From assembly GCA_015680685.1 (NCBI GenBank), contig MNCI01009146.1, positions 463,931 through 527,930 on the forward strand: a stretch of DNA of 64,000 nt. The letters are read 5' to 3'. Origin of the DNA: Gnetum montanum (taxonomy: Eukaryota > Streptophyta > Gnetopsida > Gnetales > Gnetaceae). A program made the translations under genes and the position numbers. Under the pieces are notes generated by a model. It made no database searches and was not told the origin of the DNA. It was given only the letters and a program-made list of their open reading frames with translations. Of the stretch, positions 59,421-64,000 are shown one piece after another. Within the stretch, counting starts at the first letter, position 1, and every line of letters begins with the position of its first letter.

Positions 59421-60760
59421 ACAAAAAATAAAGAAAAGACCTGAGATGCCAGGACAACTGTTTTAGTATGGATAGTGATCTCCCCCACGACTAAGCTTGG
59501 AGGAGGAGATTTGAAAGATGGAATGTGGCTGACCATTCGATGAAATGGTAGCAACACTGGTTTGGTGTAGTTCATGGAAGGGTTTTAATTATTGCATGTT
59601 GACCAATTGTGTTTTCATTGGGTCTTCAAGTTTGTGTATGAGTAGGGCTCTGGATGGAAAGGTCTTGGAAAAATATAAGATCCCTCCCACAGTGTTTGAA
59701 ACCTGGTCCGTTGTGGCACATGTGTGGGGTTCCAATAGACAATCTTATCTCCACATTGAAATGTTACCTTCCAAACCTAAGGTCATGATGTTGTTTGTTA
59801 TATGCCTTAAGCACCTCATTTAATGATAGGGCTACTAATCGATTCTAATCTAGCACATTTAAGTTGATGAGTCATTCTCATTGTGCTAGGGATAAGTCAA
59901 GACCTAAGTCACTTGTAGTGGATAGTGTTTGGAGCTCTACCTGAATCAAGAGCATTGGTAGTTTTTCGTACATCAACTCATAAGGGGAGTAGCCTATAGG
60001 AAGTTTTTGGGTTGAGCGGGAGGCCTAGAGGATGTCGTTAAGTTTTGTGCTACAATCCCTCCTATATTTGCTTATCGTTCTAGTTAGGATTTTTGTAATC
60101 TCTTGGTTTGTGACTTTAGCTTACCCATTGGCTTGGGGGTGATAGGGTGTTTTTAGTCTATGTTCTACTCCCAAATGTTGCATGATTTTACGAAAAGTAG
60201 CACCCATGAAGTGAGTGCCATTATCTGAAATGAGTGCACGTGGCACCCCAAACATGTTCACGATTTGCTATTGAAAAAACCACGTGGCTATGCTTGAGGA
60301 ACAGTTGGTGATGGCTGCCCCCTTTACCCACTTGGTGCAGTAGCTCACCACAACAATGATGTATGCCTTCCTATTTGACATGGGCACAATGGGGCCCATG
60401 AAGTCAATGCCCCAAATGTCAAAGGGTTCTAGTGGCTGAATCCACTATTGAGGTCCCTCCAATCTCGTCATCATCCCACCATCCCTTTGACATCGATCAC
60501 AGGAGCAGACGAACCATTGAGCATCTCTAAAGAGTATAGGCTAGTAGTATCCTATGAGTAGGATCTTAATGTCCATGCATCATCCTGTATAATGGCCCCT
60601 ACAAGGGCCCTCATGAGCATCCTGAAGGATGCGCAATTGATTTGCATTAGGGATGCACCATTGAACCAAGCCATCTGCACACACCTTGTAAAGGTGTCCA
60701 TTAATTTCCATCAAGTGCTTGGCTCTATGAAGGAACTATTATTTCTTTCAATGGTCCAAC
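59421..60760 (-). pseudogene. Athila-like integrase (element 3), catalytic Glu lost
   Basis: Minus-strand translation reads AHEGPCRGHYTG and FVCSCDRCQRDGG (HHCC; about 60490-60600). Next come FDIWGIDFMGPI (first Asp, about 60395-60430), SDNGTHFMGATF (second Asp, about 60200-60235) and HPQANG.AKVTNQEI. In the last motif the Glu is AAA, Lys (complement of 60116-60118), and Gln is a TAA stop. The C-terminal segment ISKYRRDCSTKLNDIL...LPIGYSPYELMYEKLP continues to about 59950, then a tail to 59420. Nearly all of it is one frame with stops at former Gln and Trp codons. Confidence 0.88.
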
Positions 60761-61330
60761 TCCTTTAGTAGCTCTTGTGTAAGAAGATAGATGAGGATGT
60801 CATTAAACCAATGTTCTTCTATGGGAGCCTCCTTTGTGACTACTCCAGCAAAGACGATTTCATCTAGAAATTGGTCAGAAACTGGACTCTCCTCCTCCGT
60901 GCTATTCCATCGTAACTGAGACAAGTGATTGGCCACCACATTCTCAGTTCCTTTTTTGTTTACCATAGTAAGATTGAATTCTTGAAGGATCACAAGCCAC
61001 CATATGACACGGGGACTCATCATTGGTATGTTCATAAGGAACCGGATGGCACTGTGGTCTATATGCATAGACACCTTGTATCCAAGCACATAGTGGTCAC
61101 CATCATAAAAACCATTGCCATTAACTTCTTTTTAGTGGTGGTGTAATTTAACTGACCACCCACAATACTGCTGCTTGTACAATGGATATAATATGGGTAC
61201 TTCTAGTCATCCAACTATGTGAGCACAGCTGCCAATGCATAATTAGATGCATCTATCATGATGTGAAACGGTCTAGACCAATTGGGGGCTTGTAGAATTG
61301 GAGTCTCTACGCATTTTTGCTTCAGCATTT
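60748..61330 (-). pseudogene. RNase H domain and linker (element 3)
   Basis: The 113-codon open block 61089-60748 has MHIDHSAIRFLMNIPMMSPR, LQEFNLTMVNKKGTENVVAN and HLSQLRWNSTEEESPVSDQF, the RNase H C-terminus and linker to integrase. Upstream, in other frames, is DASNYALAAVLT (about 61215-61260). It supplies the sequence that is missing in element 1 at 10956-11003. Confidence 0.85.
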
Positions 61331-61399
61331 GTAATGTAGATTCACATTTCCTAGTCTAGACAAATGGGTTATCTTTCTTAATCAGCTCCACCAATGGCT

Positions 61400-62150
61400 T
61401 GGTGATCTTTGAAAAATTCTCGATGAAGCACCAATAGTAACCAATGTGTCTAAGGAATAGCTAGACATCCCTTATAGTTCCCAACTGACTCGTGATTCCT
61501 TGGATAACCCTAATTTTCTTAGAATATACTTTGATCCCTGCTTGTGAAATTTGAGGCCCCAAAAAAATGGCTTCTTGGACCCTTAGGTGGCTCTTTTTCC
61601 AGTTGAGTCATAAGTTAGTTTCTACACATCACTTCAAAACCTTCTCAAGGTGGTCCAAGGCTTGCTCGAATGTTGCCCCATAGGTGGAGAAGTCATCCAT
61701 AAAAACATCTACGCCATTGCGAATTTGCTACTAGAAGATGCTAAGGACAAGGCATTGGAAGGTTGTGGGTGCATTACAAAGGCCAAAGGGCATCTTCCTA
61801 TATGCGAAAGTCCCTTAGGGACTTGGAAACATTATCTTGGCCTAGTCCTCTGGTGCAATCTAGATTTGGTTATAGCCACTATAACCATCCAGGAAGCTAT
61901 AGTAACAATGCCTTGAAATGGTATCCAACAACTGGTCCACAAATGGGAGCAGAAAATGATCTATAAGGTTGCCATTTTTAATAATCAAAAATCAATACAG
62001 ACCCTCCATTTACCACTATTTTTTGCCATAATAATGAGTGGGCTAACCCACTCGCTATCCGTAATGAGGTAGATGAATCCTGCCTTCAGTAATTGCTCGA
62101 TTTCATCCTTGATGATCTATTTAAGTTTGGGATTCAATCGTCGTTGTGGC
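61400..62150 (-). pseudogene. Athila-like reverse transcriptase (element 3)
   Basis: Frames contain FIYLITDSEWVSPLIIMAKN and KWRVCIDF.LLKMAT near 61990-62095, then the catalytic VFMDDFSTYG (complement of about 61684-61710). Plus-strand open frames 61650-61966 are antisense. Shifts and stops are present. Confidence 0.82.
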
Positions 62151-62599
62151 TATCGTCATGGCATCATGCAGGGGTTGATATAGATTTGATGTTGGCATAC
62201 CCTTGGATCAATCCCTGTTAACTCAGGATATGACCATGTGAAGGCGTTCAACCACTTGTTCACCATCCTTAGCAACTTCTTCTTTTGCTTAGGAGCAAGA
62301 GTGGCATTGACTATTACCAGCTTACCATTTTACAAGAATGCATATTCCAAATTGACTGGTAAGGGCTTTAGTTCTAAGGGCTCCTGTTTAAAGTTTTCAT
62401 GGATTTACAACTTTCCCCAATTAGTAGCATCATTAGTGGTGGAAAGTTGCTGATGGACCTATTCCAGCTCATCTATGCTCCCCATATAGGTGCATACAAG
62501 GCTCTCAGAGGGTTCGATGCATAGGGTGCCGCTATCAGAATTAGTGGTCAGCCATTGGTGCCTTCTTAATTAGTGGTTGCTACGTACAAACATTGTTGA

Positions 62600-63114
62600 A
62601 TTTGTGATTTGGTGGTGCATTGACTACACATTTGAATGGATGTCCACTTGATGGACCAAAGTTGCTGCACACAGTTGCACCCAGAGTCATTGTATGTGAT
62701 TCATGGAACACGCTTCTTCTCAATCTTCCCAAAGGGATTTTCGTTGGAAATTTTAAGGGAGAGATCTTAGAGTCCCAAATGTGCATCCATCATGCTGAGC
62801 CGCGCTCTTCTGATTATAATCGAGAAGTCCCCCTTGTAGTTTTCAACACGAATCACCAGGAAATCAGTACCACAAATAGTGGTCACAATATCTTCTACCA
62901 ATCCCAAGGGAATAGTAATGGATTAGTTTGCTAACTTGAGCCGAATGTTGCTCTCCTTCAATGAGGGAAAGTTCCAAGTCTTATACATATCATGTAAAAT
63001 TAGGTTGACACCTGACCCTAAATCTAGAAGAGCTTTGCATGGCTGGTTCCCTACTACCTGAAGGTATATGAGTGGGCGTCTTGGATCAGCCAATTTCTGA
63101 GGGAGATGACCCAC
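62600..63114 (-). pseudogene. Athila-like aspartic protease (element 3)
   Basis: The open block 63114-62923 reads PRRPLIYLQVVGNQPCKALL, DLGSGVNLILHDMYKTWNFP and IRLKLAN. DLGSG is the active-site motif, matching the DLG-type (instead of DTG/DSG) typical of Athila proteases. The C-terminal part follows in another frame at about 62920-62650 (VTTICG..., FLVIRVENYKGDFSII). Confidence 0.85.
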
Positions 63115-64000
63115 CTTAATCTAGTTCGTCACAGCATGTGTTAGCATGATGGTTTGCACATTGAAAGGAATTTGATTCAAAGCTTGCTTGAAGGATTGAG
63201 TTTCAGAGGTAGTTGGAGATGCAGGGGCATTGGCCACAGATGAGTGTGAGGGTGTGTTTAGGTTATTGAGCCAAAAAAAAAGAACATTTTTGTAGTTTTG
63301 ATTCTGACCCACTCGACTAGGGAGCCAGTTGTAAATTGATGGCCCTTGTGGCATTACACCGCTGTGGCTATGGAGGTATTTCTCCCTACATAGGCAGAGC
63401 AAGAGGTAGCTAAGTTGAGGGCTGATGGATACGTATCGTAGAAGGAGGTGGCGGAGGATAGTGTAGATGTGGGATTTCCCCCTTAGGTGATGGAGATTGG
63501 GCCCGAATGTATTCTAGAGGGTACTAATGATGGAGATATGTCACATCCATCATCTTCCTCGGTGTCTGAGTCTACAACTTGTTCTACCACAACAACCTTG
63601 CCCTTACCTTTGTGGTAGGCATGTTTAGCCTCTTTTCTCCTTCTTCAATCCCAATTATTACTCTATTCTTTGGATTCTTCTACAGTTTTTAGAACACTTT
63701 TGAATTTTTCATCCAAAGAATCCCATATCTTGCCCACCTTGGCCAAAATTTCAGAAGTGAACTTTTGTATGGGTAAAGTCTTCCTATTCATTGCTACATC
63801 CAAAGATGATTCCTCCTCATCTTCACAAAATCGAGCCTCCCTTTTCCAGATGGAAGGTTCTCGATTATATTCTTCTGCACTTTCACGTTTCTGTAGTTCT
63901 CCCTCTTCATTGGCTACCTACTCAATTAATCATTGAAGCTAATAAGCCCTTAACTCAGATAACAGTCCTTAAGTGTAAATACCAAGGGTCTTTCTTGTTT
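63115..64000 (-). pseudogene. Athila-like gag C-terminal part (element 3), continues beyond window
   Basis: The Pro/Ser-rich tail (63402-63121; NTPSHSSVANAPASPTTSET) leads to protease. An acidic block VVEQVVDSDTEEDDGCDIS (about 63555-63605) marks where elements 1 and 2 have the zinc knuckle; only its first Cys remains, so the knuckle is lost by deletion or shift. The blocks KVWDSLDEKF and RAHQLQ.LIE follow to the window end. The N-terminal part is outside. Confidence 0.8.

Larger units (their letters stand above)
53393..64000 (-). mobile_element. Athila-like Ty3 retrotransposon, element 3 (with third ORF, cut by window end)
   Basis: Minus orientation. The 3' LTR is at 53393-54282; then PPT, third ORF, non-coding block, integrase, RNase H, RT, protease and gag follow up to the window edge. 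The 5' LTR and PBS lie outside. The flank pentamer at the left is AATAG (53388-53392), the predicted TSD. Relative to element 2 it has the same architecture and similar spacing, so both derive from related full-length elements. Confidence 0.9.

Noticed and set aside
62620-62934. 104-codon plus-strand open frame
   Set aside because: Antisense to the element 3 protease.

Overview
This window is a stretch of a large, AT-rich, repeat-saturated plant nuclear genome. No intact host gene, rRNA, tRNA or CRISPR array could be recognised. Almost everything identifiable is decayed LTR retrotransposon, plus one LINE 3' end. The very old Athila-like, Tat-like and copia relics, heavy C-to-T/G-to-A decay and nested insertions would fit a gymnosperm, but the clade is an inference and was not tested.

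Layout, left to right. 1-2110: non-coding DNA with a 21-bp tandem repeat and a small LTR-end relic. 2111-2640: isolated Athila-like LTR (minus). 2641-4696: copia relic (minus: gag, protease, RT; integrase core deleted). 5383-15217: complete Athila-like element 1 (plus; LTRs, tRNA-Asp-type PBS, gag-PR-RT-RH-IN, PPT, TSD GTTAG) inserted in a copia-type LTR that resumes at 15218. 16850-17880: copia-type gag relic. 17930-19120: LTR-like repeats. 19449-20075: first copy of a 0.6-kb dispersed repeat. 20729-22914 and 36277-37375: gag and protease halves of a Tat-like element (plus), split by Athila-like element 2 (22915-36276, minus, TSD CTTAC). 37715-37900: minisatellite. 38640-39855: LINE C-terminal relic. 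43118-43705: second copy of the 0.6-kb repeat. 43706-44610: Athila-like gag fragment. 44760-47780: second copia relic (minus). 48000-53392: non-coding DNA, microsatellites, minisatellite. 53393 to the window end: Athila-like element 3 (minus, truncated by the window edge).

How the parts work together: the three Athila-like elements share gag, a DLGSG-type protease, an FMDD reverse transcriptase, RNase H and integrase. They also share a long non-coding block after integrase and a conserved PPT leader. Elements 2 and 3 carry in addition a third ORF of about 950 codons, in sense, between integrase and the 3' LTR. It has an N-terminal domain resembling the 'putative plant transposon protein'/Athila ORF-1 type, a long coiled coil and a conserved C-terminal tail. 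Upstream of it lies a TATA box, in element 2 together with a copy of the LTR U3 repeat, and a splice-acceptor-like sequence directly abuts its ATG. The U3 of all family members carries a 14-bp-period tandem array, and in both complete elements the two LTRs differ by exactly two units. These two observations are the most worth following.

Coordinates of degenerate coding segments are approximate; LTR, PBS and TSD coordinates were read base by base.
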